Shown here: positions 1 to 9,718 of the stretch, one piece after another
Numbering within the stretch: the stretch's first letter is position 1
Layout: every line of letters starts with the position of its first letter
Assembly: GCF_024158145.1 (NCBI RefSeq)
Contig: NZ_JAMYXM010000001.1
Coordinates: forward strand, 1,240,001-1,304,000
Direction of reading: 5' to 3'
DNA from: Notoacmeibacter sp. MSK16QG-6
GTDB lineage: Bacteria; Pseudomonadota; Alphaproteobacteria; Rhizobiales; Rhizobiaceae
DNA length: 64,000 bases
Program-made: the position numbers and the translations under genes
Notes under the pieces: generated by a model
Database searches by the model: none
What the model was told of the DNA's origin: nothing
The model's input: only the letters and a program-made list of their open reading frames with translations

Positions 1-903
1 TTCGAAAAGGCCGAAAGCGCACTTTATCACGCCAAACGGCAGGGTTGTGGCGCACTGGTCGTTCATACATCGAGCATGGAAGAGGCCATGCGCCGGCGCA
101 CGCAGATCGAGCAGGCGTTGCGGCGCGCCGTTTCGGCTGGCGAGATCGAACCCTTCTTCCAACCCATCGTCGATCTGCGAACCGGCGAACCCCTCGGCTT
201 CGAATGCCTGGCGCGCTGGACCGATCCCGATTTCGGCGCAGTGCCGCCATCGGTGTTCATTCCCCTGGCCGAAGAGCGCGGCATTATCGAACCGCTGACA
301 CAATTGCTGCTGAAGAAAGCATGTATGGCGGCGCGTGAATGGCCGCGCCATACATTTTTGTCCTTCAATCTTTCGCCGACGCAGATGGCGGATTCGCAGA
401 CCGTACGGCTTGTTCTTTCGACCATCGTGGAAACACGTTTCGATCCCCGGCGGTTAGAAATCGAAATCACCGAGACCGGCGTCATGTCCGATCCGGCCTG
501 CGCCAAAGACATCGTTTCCCAACTGCGCAATGTCGGTATACATATCTCGCTGGACGACTTCGGCACTGGCCAGTCGTCTCTTGGCCGACTTCGCAACTTT
601 CACTTCGACAAGCTGAAAATCGACCGGTCTTTTATCGCGACTATTCTGGAGGACTTACCGAGCGAGCACATCGTCAAAGCGATCCTCGCCCTTTGCGAGG
701 GTTTGAAGATTGCGGTGATCGCTGAAGGGATCGAAGCGCGAGAGCAGGCGGACAAGCTGATCGAGCTCGGCTGCCATGTCGGACAAGGTTATTATTTCGG
801 CACGCCGGCGGATGCGGCGACGACGCTTTCGCTTCTCGAATCGGCCGAGGGATCGACATGCCGGCTGCCCAGAGACGAACTCGTCACACGGCTGGCATCC
901 TGA
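1..903 (+). CDS. GGDEF/EAL cyclic-di-GMP phosphodiesterase, 5' end outside the window
   Basis: The frame is open from base 1. The first residues (ending in ALYHAKRQG) match the tail of a GGDEF domain, and a complete EAL domain follows (about 240 residues). The residues needed for c-di-GMP hydrolysis appear intact: the EAL-type motif reads ECLARW, then the Asn of FNLSP, the Glu of EITETG, the DDFGTG pair, the Lys of LKIDRSF, the Glu of IAEGIE and the Gln of QGYYFG. EAL proteins cleave c-di-GMP to pGpG. I infer an active phosphodiesterase; whether the GGDEF half is active cannot be seen. The gene ends just before a bidirectional hairpin. An internal ATG at 76 could be mistaken for the start, but it lies inside the domain junction. 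Confidence 0.9.
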   Translation, partial: FEKAESALYHAKRQGCGALVVHTSSMEEAMRRRTQIEQALRRAVSAGEIEPFFQPIVDLRTGEPLGFECLARWTDPDFGAVPPSVFIPLAEERGIIEPLTQLLLKKACMAAREWPRHTFLSFNLSPTQMADSQTVRLVLSTIVETRFDPRRLEIEITETGVMSDPACAKDIVSQLRNVGIHISLDDFGTGQSSLGRLRNFHFDKLKIDRSFIATILEDLPSEHIVKAILALCEGLKIAVIAEGIEAREQADKLIELGCHVGQGYYFGTPADAATTLSLLESAEGSTCRLPRDELVTRLAS

Positions 904-910
904 TCGGAAA

Positions 911-937
911 ATGGCGGCCAAAGAGGCCGCCATCCCT
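911..937. terminator. Bidirectional hairpin terminator between EAL gene and rlpA-like gene
   Basis: Perfect 9-bp stem (911-919 with 925-933, ATGGCGGCC/GGCCGCCAT) with a 5-nt loop. On the minus strand the stem is followed by TTTT. On the plus strand it is followed by a weaker CCCTTTC. It sits between two convergent genes. Confidence 0.75.
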
Positions 938-961
938 TTCTAGAAAATGAGTACGCGCCAA

Positions 962-1315
962 TCAGGCTTTGCTGTAGCAGACAGACGTATGACCGGAGCG
1001 GATGAAGCCGAGCTTGGAAGCGGCGCCCTTGGAGAGGTCCAGAACCCGGCCATGCGCGTAAGGCCCGCGGTCATTGATCCTGACAACGATGGAACGCCCG
1101 TTGCGCTTGTTGGTTACGCGAACCTTCGTGCCAAGCGGCAGGGTCTTGTGCGCCGCGGTCATGGCGTTTTGATTGAACCGCTCGCCGGAGGCGGTCTTCT
1201 TGCCGTGAAAGCCCGGTCCGTACCAGGAGGCTTTACCACAGCTAGCGGAGGCGGGCGCAGCGAAAGAGAGCGCAAGAACGGCGGCGGCCGCAGCGGCGTA
1301 GATCGTCTTCTTCAC
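962..1315 (-). CDS. RlpA-like double-psi beta-barrel secreted protein
   Basis: 117 residues: an N-terminal signal peptide ([13 protein letters not shown]... cleaved near ASA-S) followed by one RlpA-like double-psi beta-barrel domain. The hallmark segments are ASWYG, the basic KKTASGERF, the middle [10 protein letters not shown] and the RINDRGPY active-site region with its Asp. RlpA family proteins are septal or envelope lytic transglycosylases acting on peptidoglycan. This version has no SPOR domain, so septal targeting is not indicated. Two Cys remain in the mature protein and could form a disulfide. Monocistronic; the upstream 400 bp is non-coding. Confidence 0.85.
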   Translation of the reverse strand: MKKTIYAAAAAAVLALSFAAPASASCGKASWYGPGFHGKKTASGERFNQNAMTAAHKTLPLGTKVRVTNKRNGRSIVVRINDRGPYAHGRVLDLSKGAASKLGFIRSGHTSVCYSKA

Positions 1316-1718
1316 AATAATCCCTCATTGTCGTCTGGGAGGACGTACAGACGCAAAGAGCATAACGCGACAGCCACATCCCGAGGCCCCTGATCGCATA
1401 CGCTTCAAAGCGCGGTTAACGATTGCGCTTTTCCAAACCGGATCGGGCGAGAATGTGATGGTTCCACGACGATTACGGGGTCATTTAGAGGCGGCGATTC
1501 CATGCATGACTGGGAGGGTTTACCGCGCTATCAATCTCGGCATCCGCGCCAATGACGCCGTTTTGTGCAGCTGCACTCGACGCGCGCATTACGGCATTAA
1601 AATTAGCCATCAACCGCCATTTATCCTATTAAATTTGTTCTGTTTTCCTGGCTTTCGTAACCTAACGTTAGAATAATTCGCCCGATGTTGCTGTGCAGCG
1701 ATTTTAAAATATCGCCAC
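1316..1718. other. Non-coding divergent region between rlpA-like gene and MCP-like gene
   Basis: About 400 bp that must hold promoters for both divergent genes. It becomes AT-rich near 1600-1700. A perfect 10-bp palindrome (CTAACGTTAG, 1662-1671) lies about 50-80 bp before the MCP-like start candidates. The short open frame at 1455-1676 has no ribosome site and no recognisable protein, so I do not call it. Confidence 0.5.
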
Positions 1719-2384
1719 ATGATTTTACGAGATCAATCGGGACTATCGACAATGCAGGCCGACTTGAGCGCGATGATCAATTCGTCGGGAAAAATGCGCA
1801 TGCTATCCCATCGCATGGCGATGGCGGCCCTATTGTCACAGAATGAATCGGGCGATGCGAACGCGGCCCTGTCGCGTTATCATGAAGCTCTGGAGGAATT
1901 TTGCGATATTTACCAGACGATCCGTGGATCGGGCGATGCATCGCGCCTGCTGCTCGAGAACGGGGTGCTCGACGCCAGAACGACCGGCTGCATCGACCGC
2001 TTCATCGCGGAAGCCAAAAGCCTCGGCAAGGTGCTACCCAAACATGCGACCGTTTCACGGCTCGGCTCATTTTCAGACTTTGTCGCCGATGATCTGCTCG
2101 CCTGTCTCAACACGCTCACCCAACGAGTAGGCGAAACGTTGAACGCCGAAATCGCCTATCACGCAGAGCAGGAACAGGCAGGGCGCCAGGCTCTGCTTGA
2201 GGCCGCCCGCTCGATCGGCACCGTAGCGCGTCAAGTCCAGCTCATTTCGCTGAATGCTTCTATCGAAGCCGCTCGCGCCGGGGATGCCGGTCTCGGCTTC
2301 AGCGTGATCGCCAAGGAAATCCGTGATCTGAGCGAACAGGCAAAGATGCGCAGCGAAGACCTGTTGGCTCATTTGCCTGCTTAG
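1719..2384 (+). CDS. Short soluble MCP-like signalling protein (PilJ-type N-terminus)
   Basis: 221 residues without a membrane segment or signal peptide. The N-terminal half (MINSSGKMRMLSHRMAM...) resembles the PilJ-type helical sensor domain found in NarX/PilJ-like receptors. The C-terminal half carries only the tip of a chemoreceptor signalling hairpin (LISLNASIEAARAG, then GFSVIAKEIRDLSEQ) and stops about 20 residues later, so the long coiled-coil arms are missing. It may be a cytosolic adaptor or decoy of the chemotaxis array. The start may be ATG 1719 or the later ATG 1752 (MQADLSAM). No chemotaxis genes flank it. Confidence 0.75.
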   Translation: MILRDQSGLSTMQADLSAMINSSGKMRMLSHRMAMAALLSQNESGDANAALSRYHEALEEFCDIYQTIRGSGDASRLLLENGVLDARTTGCIDRFIAEAKSLGKVLPKHATVSRLGSFSDFVADDLLACLNTLTQRVGETLNAEIAYHAEQEQAGRQALLEAARSIGTVARQVQLISLNASIEAARAGDAGLGFSVIAKEIRDLSEQAKMRSEDLLAHLPA

Positions 2385-2423
2385 GATTCTGCGAAAATCT
2401 CCAAGCAGCCTCGCCTAAGCAAA

Positions 2424-2448
2424 CAAAAACCCCGCCGAAGCGGGGTTT
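2424..2448 (-). terminator. Rho-independent terminator of tRNA-Leu
   Basis: 9-bp stem AAACCCCGC/GCGGGGTTT (2427-2435 with 2440-2448) and CGAA loop. Read on the minus strand, the stem is followed by a T-rich run directly after the tRNA 3' end. On the plus strand it may also stop transcription of the MCP-like gene. Confidence 0.8.
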
Positions 2449-2450
2449 GT

Positions 2451-2537
2451 TGGTGCCCAGGAGAGGACTCGAACCTCCACACCCTTGCGAGTACCAGCAC
2501 CTGAAGCTGGCGCGTCTACCAATTCCGCCACCTGGGC
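2451..2537 (-). tRNA. tRNA-Leu (anticodon CAG)
   Basis: Class II tRNA with a long variable arm, 87 nt including the encoded CCA. The acceptor stem is GCCCAGG paired with the 3' CCTGGGC. The anticodon loop reads CTTCAGG, giving CAG. The T-arm GGTTCGAGTCC is intact. A terminator follows immediately. Two open frames on the minus strand across this stretch are artefacts of the tRNA. Confidence 0.97.
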
Positions 2538-2657
2538 AATGCCTTCTGGTCGTGCGCATCTAGACGGCAGCCGATGCAGTGTCAACGGCCAGCGCACCAC
2601 TTTCGAAACGAAGCGCCGCCCGAAACGAATGATCGACAGCGCGGGCCTTCCAAGGGC

Positions 2658-3281
2658 TTATTCCGATGCCAGGGTTTCGCTCTTGGTGACGAGCGTGTCC
2701 GCGCCCAATTCGTAGACGAGCGGCACACCCGTCGCGATCTCGAACCCGACGATCTCGTCCCTGTTCAGGCGGTTCAGCACCATGCAGATGGAGCGAAGCG
2801 AATTGCCATGAGCAGCCACAATAACATTCTTGCCCGCCATCACCTCCGGCAGAATGTCGGTCACGAAATAGGGAAGCGTACGGGCCAGCGTATCTTTCAG
2901 GCTTTCGCCGCCGGGAGGCGGTACGTCATAACTCCGCCGCCAGATGTGAACCTGCTCTTCGCCCCATTTGGCGCGCGCATCGTCCTTGTTCAGGCCAGCC
3001 AAATCGCCATAGTCGCGTTCGTTGAGCGCCAAATCCTTGCGCGTCTCCAGATCGGTTTGACCCAACTCGTTCAAAATAAGTGTCAAGGTGCGCTGCGCCC
3101 GAGATAGCTCCGAGGTGAAAGCCAGATCGAAAGCCAGCCCTTTCTCTTTTAGCGCAACACCGGCAGCCTTGGCCTCGGCGACGCCCTTGTCGGTCAGGTC
3201 CGGGTCCTTCCAGCCGGTGAAGAGGTTCTTGAGATTCCATTCGCTCTGGCCGTGGCGAACGAGAACGAGAGTGCCGGGCAT
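2658..3281 (-). CDS. gpmA: 2,3-bisphosphoglycerate-dependent phosphoglycerate mutase
   Basis: 207 residues. The histidine phosphatase signature [12 protein letters not shown] lies at the N-terminus with the catalytic His. The dPGM hallmark [11 protein letters not shown] follows, then [31 protein letters not shown] and the second His in [11 protein letters not shown]. It interconverts 3- and 2-phosphoglycerate in glycolysis and gluconeogenesis. The length is the short alphaproteobacterial form (about 207 versus about 250 in E. coli). It is the last gene of a minus-strand run: exporter, dapB, gpmA (gap to dapB 51 nt). Confidence 0.95.
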   Translation of the reverse strand: MPGTLVLVRHGQSEWNLKNLFTGWKDPDLTDKGVAEAKAAGVALKEKGLAFDLAFTSELSRAQRTLTLILNELGQTDLETRKDLALNERDYGDLAGLNKDDARAKWGEEQVHIWRRSYDVPPPGGESLKDTLARTLPYFVTDILPEVMAGKNVIVAAHGNSLRSICMVLNRLNRDEIVGFEIATGVPLVYELGADTLVTKSETLASE

Positions 3282-3332
3282 GGTCGGTTTCCTTGGTCTG
3301 GTCGTGAATTTGAAATGAAGTGCCGCCGTGTC

Positions 3333-4136
3333 TTACGATCTGATCCCCAGAACGTCGATCATGGAATAGAAACCGGGCGCGCGGCCATGCGCCCAAAGCG
3401 CCGCAGTGACCGCGCCGCGGGCGAAAATGGCTCTGTCTTCGGCATGGTGCGACAGAGTGATCCTCTCGCCCACGCCAGCCATGATGACGGAATGGTCGCC
3501 GACGACAGAGCCGCCGCGCAGCGTGGCGAAACCGATCGCGCCGTCGGGTCGGGCGCCGGTCTGGCCGTCGCGGCTGCGTACCGCATTGGCGGCGAGCGCA
3601 AGACCGCGCCCCTCAGCAGCGGCCTCACCGAGAAGCAGCGCCGTGCCGGAGGGTGCGTCGACCTTATGCTTATGATGCATTTCCAGCACTTCGATGTCGA
3701 AGCTTTCGGGTAACGCCCTGGCGGCCTGACGCACCAATTCCGCCAACAGATTGACGCCAAGGCTCATATTGCCGCTCTTGACGATGACGGCGCGTTCGGC
3801 GGCGGTCTTGAGCGCATCCTCGTGAGACGTTTCGAAGCCGGTCGTGCCGATCACATGAACGCGGCCCTCCTGTGCCAGCGCCTCGGCGAAACCGACTGTC
3901 GCGTCAGGCGCGGTAAAATCCAGCAAGCCGTCGGCCTTCGCGATGGCCTCATCGAGATCGTCGCTGACCGGAACATCATTCCTGCCGAGACCGGCCCGCT
4001 CTCCGGAATCAGCGCCGATTGCGGCGGCGCCTTCCCGTTCAAAAGCAGCGACTAGCACCACATCGTCCCGTTCTGCGATTGCACGGATAAGCGCTGCGCC
4101 CATTCGTCCGCCAGCGCCGGCCACGGCCAGCTTCAT
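3333..4136 (-). CDS. dapB: 4-hydroxy-tetrahydrodipicolinate reductase
   Basis: 267 residues from the ATG at 4136 ([13 protein letters not shown]). A longer frame begins 31 codons upstream inside the preceding gene, but the Rossmann fold starts at MKLAV, so I take that start. The glycine-rich NAD(P) loop is followed by the DapB signature [16 protein letters not shown] with the catalytic His and Lys. It reduces the product of DapA on the lysine/diaminopimelate pathway. It starts 19 nt after the exporter stop codon, so the two are probably cotranscribed. Confidence 0.96.
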   Translation of the reverse strand: MKLAVAGAGGRMGAALIRAIAERDDVVLVAAFEREGAAAIGADSGERAGLGRNDVPVSDDLDEAIAKADGLLDFTAPDATVGFAEALAQEGRVHVIGTTGFETSHEDALKTAAERAVIVKSGNMSLGVNLLAELVRQAARALPESFDIEVLEMHHKHKVDAPSGTALLLGEAAAEGRGLALAANAVRSRDGQTGARPDGAIGFATLRGGSVVGDHSVIMAGVGERITLSHHAEDRAIFARGAVTAALWAHGRAPGFYSMIDVLGIRS

Positions 4137-4155
4137 CGGTTCCAAGCCTGTTCTC

Positions 4156-5958
4156 CTATTCCGCGGCGTCGCTGGCCAGATCGAGGGATGGCCCCTCACG
4201 CATCTGCCGATAACGGCGATAGAGACCATCCGGCAAGGCCATCAGTTCGGCGTGGGCGCCCTGTTCGACGACTTCGCCGTTCTCCATCACAGCAATTCGA
4301 TCGGCATTCTGCACGGTGGAAAGGCGATGCGCCACGACAATGGTGGTGCGTCCTTTCATGACCCGCTCAAGGGCGTCCTGCACCCGCTTTTCCGATTCAT
4401 TGTCGAGCGCGCTGGTCGCTTCGTCCAGCAGCAAAATCGGCGCGTCACGGACAATAGCCCGTGCTATGGAAAGACGCTGGCGCTGCCCGCCGGAGAGCGA
4501 AGTGCCGTTTTCGCCGAGCGGTGTGTCGTAGCCCTCGGCGAGGCCCTGAATGAATTCGTCGGCATTCGCCAGGCGCGCGGCTTCGCGCACTTCTTCATCG
4601 GTCGCATCGGGCCGGCCATTGCGAATATTGTCGGCAACCGATCCTTCGAACAGATAGGGATGCTGGCTGACATAGGCGACCGATCCGCGCAGCGAGGCTT
4701 TCGTCACTTCGGCAATGTTCTGTCCATCGATAAGAATGCGTCCCGCATCCAGATCGAAAAAGCGCAAAAGAAGGGTGATGAGGGTGGATTTACCGGCGCC
4801 TGAACGGCCGATGATCGCAACGGTCTTGCCGGCCGGGATGTCGAGCGTCAGACCCCTCAGGACCGGCCGCTCCGGATCGTAACCGAACCAGACATTGTCG
4901 AAACCGATCTGCCCATCGTGAACGGTCAGACCGACGCTGCCGGCCGTGTCTCTCTGTGCTGGCGGAAGATCGAGAAGCTCATAGACCATACGTGCATTGA
5001 CGATGGCTTTTTCCAGGGTGATCTGGCTCTTGGCTAGCTTCTTTGCCGGCTCGTAGGCGAGCAGCATGGCAGCGATGAAGGACGCCATCGAGCCGGGCGG
5101 GACGCCTGCGGAAATCGAACGGCTTGCCGTGAACCAGACCGCGACCGCAATTGCCGCACCGATGATGAGATCGGTGATGGGAGAAGCGCGTTCGCTGATG
5201 CGCGTCACCTTATTAGACTGCCGTTCGACCTTATCATTCAATTGGCCGAACTGATCCTTCAGCCGCGGCTCCATCGTGAACGCCTTGACGACGGCAATGC
5301 CCTGAACCGTTTCCTGGATCGTGCCGAACAGGCTGGAAACGGTTCCGACATTGCGACGCACCTCTTTGCGAAGCCGCCGCATCAGCCGGTTCAGCAGGAA
5401 GAACAGAACGGGCCCGACGAGAAGCACCACGACCGTCAGGCCCGGCTCCTGATAAACCATCACCCCAATGAGCCCGATAAGCGTGATCAGATCGCGCGAC
5501 ACCGTGACGAGCGCCGTATTCAGAACCGACCGAATGCCATTGATGTTTGTGTTGATCCGCGCAGTCAGCGTCCCCGAACGATCCGACATATGAAACCGCA
5601 TGTCGAGCGCGAGAAGATGGGCGAATATCCGCTTCTGATAGCGCGCCACGACATTGTTGCCGACGCGCGCCAGCAGGATCGCCTGGAAATAACCGGCAAG
5701 AGAACGCACGGCGAAGGCCAGAAAAATACCAGCCGCAATGACAGGAATGAGTGCCGTGTTCTCGCGCACGAAAATCTCGTCGACCACATCCTTGACGATG
5801 AACGCGAGGAAGGCAGTCGCACCAGAGGCGAGGGCCAGGCAAAAGCCCGCCAGAAGATAGGTCCGCAGATGATGCCGGAAGTTCTCGGCGAAGATTCGTT
5901 TCAATACGGCCAGACTGGCCGCTTCGCCGGGACCGCTATCTGGTCGCTTCGCCTGCAT
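4156..5958 (-). CDS. MsbA-like ABC exporter (fused membrane and ATPase domains)
   Basis: 600 residues from the ATG at 5958 (MQAKRPDSG); a TTG 28 codons upstream is possible but has no ribosome site. The N-terminal half is a six-helix type I exporter domain. The C-terminal half has Walker [10 protein letters not shown], the Q-loop YVSQHPYLF, signature [10 protein letters not shown], Walker [13 protein letters not shown] and the switch His of VVAHRLSTV. The family exports lipid A-type lipids or hydrophobic drugs; MsbA is the closest named relative by overall plan, but the substrate is not shown by the sequence. It lies directly upstream of dapB. Confidence 0.85.
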   Translation of the reverse strand: MQAKRPDSGPGEAASLAVLKRIFAENFRHHLRTYLLAGFCLALASGATAFLAFIVKDVVDEIFVRENTALIPVIAAGIFLAFAVRSLAGYFQAILLARVGNNVVARYQKRIFAHLLALDMRFHMSDRSGTLTARINTNINGIRSVLNTALVTVSRDLITLIGLIGVMVYQEPGLTVVVLLVGPVLFFLLNRLMRRLRKEVRRNVGTVSSLFGTIQETVQGIAVVKAFTMEPRLKDQFGQLNDKVERQSNKVTRISERASPITDLIIGAAIAVAVWFTASRSISAGVPPGSMASFIAAMLLAYEPAKKLAKSQITLEKAIVNARMVYELLDLPPAQRDTAGSVGLTVHDGQIGFDNVWFGYDPERPVLRGLTLDIPAGKTVAIIGRSGAGKSTLITLLLRFFDLDAGRILIDGQNIAEVTKASLRGSVAYVSQHPYLFEGSVADNIRNGRPDATDEEVREAARLANADEFIQGLAEGYDTPLGENGTSLSGGQRQRLSIARAIVRDAPILLLDEATSALDNESEKRVQDALERVMKGRTTIVVAHRLSTVQNADRIAVMENGEVVEQGAHAELMALPDGLYRRYRQMREGPSLDLASDAAE

Positions 5959-6066
5959 GTGTTTGCGCTGCGCTTTCCTGTCAGGCCCTGTCGATGCGGG
6001 CGCTTCTAACGCCTGCGAATGAATTTGACCATAGGAAGCCAAGCCGATCGGCGGGCGGCCTTACAC

Positions 6067-7035
6067 CTACCGATCGGGCCGGCGTTTTGGCAATGGCGGT
6101 ATCGGCATCGCCAACGCGGCAGCCGTGGTTGCGGAGAAGATGGCATCGCCCGGCGATTTTGGCTGAGCCGCGAGAACCGCGCGGCAGGCCTTCGGCAGAG
6201 CGGCCATCGTCATGACATCGCGCGCCTTTGGCTTCGGCTTCACGCCGGGTTTCGGCGGCAGCCAGGGCTGTCTGGTAAACCACCACCCCATCGCCTCGCC
6301 GCAGCCATCGCCACGGCCCGTGCCTTTTTGCGGCCTGCATTGCGGAGAGCCGGGCTGGCAGCGCAAGCGAACATGGAAATGATAGTTGTGCCCCCAGAAG
6401 GGCCGTACCTTGTTCAGCCAAGCGCGGTCGCGCCCGGCCGTCTCGCACAGCTTCTTCTTGATCGAGGGGTGGACCAGGATGCGCTGCACTTCCGGATAGG
6501 AGGCCGCGCGCTTGATCACCGCCGCCTGTCCCGCCGTCCAAACCTTGTCGTTGATGGGTCGCGGTTCCCTGGCGCCCACCACCAGCATATCGGTGGCCGA
6601 GAGGTTTTCGCGTTCGTCTCGTGTGAGGCGGCGGTCCGGCATCGGCGTCAGCCAGATATCGGCGTCGAGACCGACCTGGTGCGACGCGTGGCCCGTCAAC
6701 ATCGGCCCACCGCGCGGTTGGGAAATGTCGCCGACAAGAAGACCCGGCCATCCGTCCTTCGCGGCATCGCGAGAGAGTTTCTGCAGAAGTCCAATCATTG
6801 CCGGATGACCCCACCGGCGGTTGCGGCTCGGGCGCATCACCTGCCAGTTCGGTCCATCCAGCGAAAGACCCACGCCGCCGGCAAAACAGCCCTTGGAATA
6901 GAAGCCATAGGTAGCCGGTGACATGTCGGCCGGCAGATCTTCCGCACCAAAAAGGTTCTTGGCGAGAGAGGCGGCCGAGACCGGCTGCGCCAGAAATGCG
7001 AGAGCGGCCAACACGCCGAAAAACAGTCTGATCAT
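6067..7035 (-). CDS. mepA: Penicillin-insensitive murein endopeptidase
   Basis: 322 residues from ATG 7035 (MIRLFFGVLAALAFLAQ, a signal peptide cleaved near VSA-AS). A start 16 codons earlier would add a charged leader. Recognisable MepA (M74) features: YGFYSKGCFAGG, the metal-binding stretch GGPMLTGHASHQVGLDADIWL with its His and Asp residues, and the later YHFHVRLRC, which supplies another zinc ligand. MepA cleaves D-alanyl-meso-DAP cross-links in periplasmic murein. It lies just upstream of the exporter on the same strand. Confidence 0.92.
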   Translation of the reverse strand: MIRLFFGVLAALAFLAQPVSAASLAKNLFGAEDLPADMSPATYGFYSKGCFAGGVGLSLDGPNWQVMRPSRNRRWGHPAMIGLLQKLSRDAAKDGWPGLLVGDISQPRGGPMLTGHASHQVGLDADIWLTPMPDRRLTRDERENLSATDMLVVGAREPRPINDKVWTAGQAAVIKRAASYPEVQRILVHPSIKKKLCETAGRDRAWLNKVRPFWGHNYHFHVRLRCQPGSPQCRPQKGTGRGDGCGEAMGWWFTRQPWLPPKPGVKPKPKARDVMTMAALPKACRAVLAAQPKSPGDAIFSATTAAALAMPIPPLPKRRPDR

Positions 7036-7140
7036 GCGGCCGCTCCGTGCCCTGGCGTCCGATTCGATAAGAGACAATAGCATGGCCCGACGGTCTAGGA
7101 GAGCCGTCGGGCGAGATCATGACCTATTCGCGAAATAAGA

Positions 7141-8064
7141 TCAGGACAGGCCCGCCGCCCCTTCGCGGATGAAATTGCCGGAACGCAGATCCTGCATCGC
7201 CTGCATGATCTCCTCACGCGTGTTCATGACGATCGGTCCGTGCCAGGCGACAGGCTCCTGAATCGGCTTGCCGGTAACGAGCAGAAAGCGGACACCTTCC
7301 TCGCCTGCCTGCACAACGATTTCATCGCCCTTATCGAACACGACGAGCGTCCGGTCGCCGCTCATGTCGCGCAGATGGATCTCTTCGCCGTCGACCTCCT
7401 TTTCAACCAGAACACCAAAGGGTTTGCTGGCGTCGCGAAAGGTCGCCGAGCCTTGAAAAATATAGGCAAAGGCGGAGCGGTAGGTGTCGATAGGCAGCAC
7501 CTTTCTCACACCGGGCGGAACGGAGATGTCGAGATATTGCGGATCGGCGGCGATACCGTCGACCGGACCGCGCTTGCCCCAGAAGGAACCGCAGACCACA
7601 CGCACCGCCGTTCCGTCATCGTCGATCTCGACGGGAATATCGGCGCTGGTGATGTCCTGATAGCGCGGCGTCGTCATCTTCTGGTTGCGCGGCAGGTTCG
7701 CCCATAGCTGGAAACCGTGCATTTTCCCGGCGGCGTCGCCCTTCGGCATTTCCTGATGCATGATGCCGGAGCCGGCGGTCATCCATTGGACATCGCCCGC
7801 TCCGAGGCTGCCATTATTGCCGAGGCTGTCGGCGTGATCGACCGTCCCCGCCAGAACATAGGTGATGGTCTCGATGCCACGATGCGGATGCCATGGAAAT
7901 CCGGCCGAATACAGCCTCGGATCGTCATTCCTGAAATCGTCCATCATCAGAAACGGATCGGTCAGCGAAGGATCGCCGAAACCGAAGACGCGTTCCAGCT
8001 GAACGCCGGCGCCTTCCATATGGGTCTTTGTGCCGGACATGGTCTTTACGGGTCGAATGGACAT
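7141..8064 (-). CDS. Pirin family cupin protein
   Basis: 307 residues. The start ATG 8064 is preceded by GGGAGAA, a good ribosome site; a frame start 13 codons upstream is not needed. Pirin hallmarks: FLMMDDF, the iron-site motif PHRGIETITYVLAG, GDVQWMTAGSGIMHQEMP and QLWANLP, followed by the C-terminal pirin cupin (VAWHGPIVMNT). Bacterial pirins are non-haem iron bicupins, some with quercetinase activity; the cellular role here is not evident. Monocistronic by spacing. Confidence 0.92.
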   Translation of the reverse strand: MSIRPVKTMSGTKTHMEGAGVQLERVFGFGDPSLTDPFLMMDDFRNDDPRLYSAGFPWHPHRGIETITYVLAGTVDHADSLGNNGSLGAGDVQWMTAGSGIMHQEMPKGDAAGKMHGFQLWANLPRNQKMTTPRYQDITSADIPVEIDDDGTAVRVVCGSFWGKRGPVDGIAADPQYLDISVPPGVRKVLPIDTYRSAFAYIFQGSATFRDASKPFGVLVEKEVDGEEIHLRDMSGDRTLVVFDKGDEIVVQAGEEGVRFLLVTGKPIQEPVAWHGPIVMNTREEIMQAMQDLRSGNFIREGAAGLS

Positions 8065-8181
8065 GGCGCGGTTCTCCCTGCGCAGATGGCGTTGCGCCGT
8101 CATTTGGGATCGGCAACAGGGTGCAGCAATGCCGCTTCTGTTGACGAACTGTTCGCATCAGCGCCGTCGGAGAGAACTGCT

Positions 8182-9564
8182 TCAGCGAAGTAGGAACGAT
8201 AATATGACAAGCGACAGTGTCAGGACAGCGAGCGCAATAAGGAACACCATACCGTTCCAGCTCGTGCCGACCCGCGCCGCTGTGATGTGGCCCATTTTGG
8301 CGATCAGCATCGTCGTCGCTGTAAAGGGCGATGTCAGCCCGGTTAAGGCCCAGCCGGAAACGATGGCCAGCACCATCAGCGCCGGCGGAATACCGAGCTG
8401 CTCCGGCGCTGGCAGAAGCGGTGCGAAGAGTGCAACGGAAAGAATCGGGTTCATGCCGAGCTGACCGGCGAGCGGCACGAACAGCATGATCGCGAAAAGA
8501 AGGATCGGCAACGGCACCGCCGACAGATCGATTCCCATTGCAGCGATCCACGGCTTGGCCAAGACGCCGCCGACAGCGCCGATAAAGCCCGCCATGATGA
8601 GCAGCACCAGTTCGGAGCGGTAGGCTGGCAGATCGCGCACAATGAGATTGTTTATCTCATCACGCATTTCCGAACTTCCGGCGCCGCTACCTCCAAATGC
8701 CTCGATTGCGAGCCAGCCCAATGCAACAGCCGGCACGAAAACCATGACGATGGCGGCCATGCGCAGCCCGGTCAGAACCTCGATCAGCCCGACGCCGCCA
8801 AATATGATGAGCAGAAGCATGAGAAGCGGCAGCAGATCGGCAACGCCACCTTCAGCGGTTCTCGCCGGCGGACGCGGGCCATTGAGTTTGGGTTTGATGA
8901 GTGTGTCATGCGCCCAGCCTATCGTCGTGAATATCGCCATATGGAAGATGGCGAGCGGGACGGCGGCCGCCCAGCTTGCACCCGGTATGATCCCCGTCGT
9001 GATGACCATCGAGAAGGCGAGAGGCGACCAGAAGATCGAAGCGCAGAAGCCACGCTGAATAGCTACCAGCATCCGCCTGCTGCGAATGGCTGCGACATGC
9101 GGATCGGTTTCTTCCGATACCATCCGCTCGACCATGGCGCCGAGAAGCTGGATCGCGCCGTAATTGAGAATGAGCGAGAAAAGGTGGCCGCCGGTGGTCA
9201 GCGCCAGATAACGTTTTCCTGGCGGTCGGCTGGCGAGATAGCGGCCGCAACGGTGGATGGCTGGCGAATGAGCGGCGGGAATACGCAGCGTCGCCAGCGC
9301 GACGAAGAAGGCGCAGATGAAATTGGCCTGCACCACGCCCCGCGCCAGAACCGCCGGCCAATCTCCGCGCAACATTATGGCGACGATAGCGAGCGTTGCG
9401 CCGATGGCGACGAAGGCCAGCCGCGTCCATGCCAATTTCGGCAGACTGAGCGCCAGATAGATCAGCACCGATCCACCTGCGATCAGTGCTGCAGACTCAA
9501 ACCCGGTCCACTCGTATAGAGCCGCAAAAGCCGTAGCGAGGATGAGGAGACAGCCGATAAACAC
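8182..9564 (-). CDS. Polytopic membrane protein, transporter-like
   Basis: 460 residues, strongly hydrophobic throughout, with roughly 10-12 predicted membrane segments beginning at residue 1. Segments such as LPILLFAIMLFVPLAGQLGMNP and WALTGLTSPFTATTMLIAKM resemble the re-entrant/helix pattern of ion-transporter superfamily permeases (DctM, ArsB, citrate carriers). I cannot assign a family or substrate. The frame begins with GTG at 9564 and no clear ribosome site is visible. No partner gene is adjacent. The sequence shows a real, intact protein, not a shadow. Confidence 0.75.
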   Translation of the reverse strand: MFIGCLLILATAFAALYEWTGFESAALIAGGSVLIYLALSLPKLAWTRLAFVAIGATLAIVAIMLRGDWPAVLARGVVQANFICAFFVALATLRIPAAHSPAIHRCGRYLASRPPGKRYLALTTGGHLFSLILNYGAIQLLGAMVERMVSEETDPHVAAIRSRRMLVAIQRGFCASIFWSPLAFSMVITTGIIPGASWAAAVPLAIFHMAIFTTIGWAHDTLIKPKLNGPRPPARTAEGGVADLLPLLMLLLIIFGGVGLIEVLTGLRMAAIVMVFVPAVALGWLAIEAFGGSGAGSSEMRDEINNLIVRDLPAYRSELVLLIMAGFIGAVGGVLAKPWIAAMGIDLSAVPLPILLFAIMLFVPLAGQLGMNPILSVALFAPLLPAPEQLGIPPALMVLAIVSGWALTGLTSPFTATTMLIAKMGHITAARVGTSWNGMVFLIALAVLTLSLVILSFLLR

Positions 9565-9718
9565 TCAGTGGGTCCGGTTGGGGCAAGGCATGACCGCTTC
9601 TAGCCACAATGACGGGTGGAAGGAAAGCTGCCTCTGCAGGAACAGAGTCCCCGCGCCGGGCGTTCGGCCTGTTCAACCGACACAAATTTCAGTCCAACTC
9701 ATTTTCAGGAGTATCATC

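Noticed and set aside
1662-1671. Perfect 10-bp palindrome CTAACGTTAG
   Set aside because: Single short palindrome without a partner copy or known regulator; may occur by chance.
1455-1676. 73-codon frame upstream of the MCP-like gene
   Set aside because: No ribosome site, no recognisable protein, lies in the promoter region.
2415-2600. Minus-strand frames over tRNA-Leu
   Set aside because: The coding potential is due to the tRNA; no ribosome site or homology.
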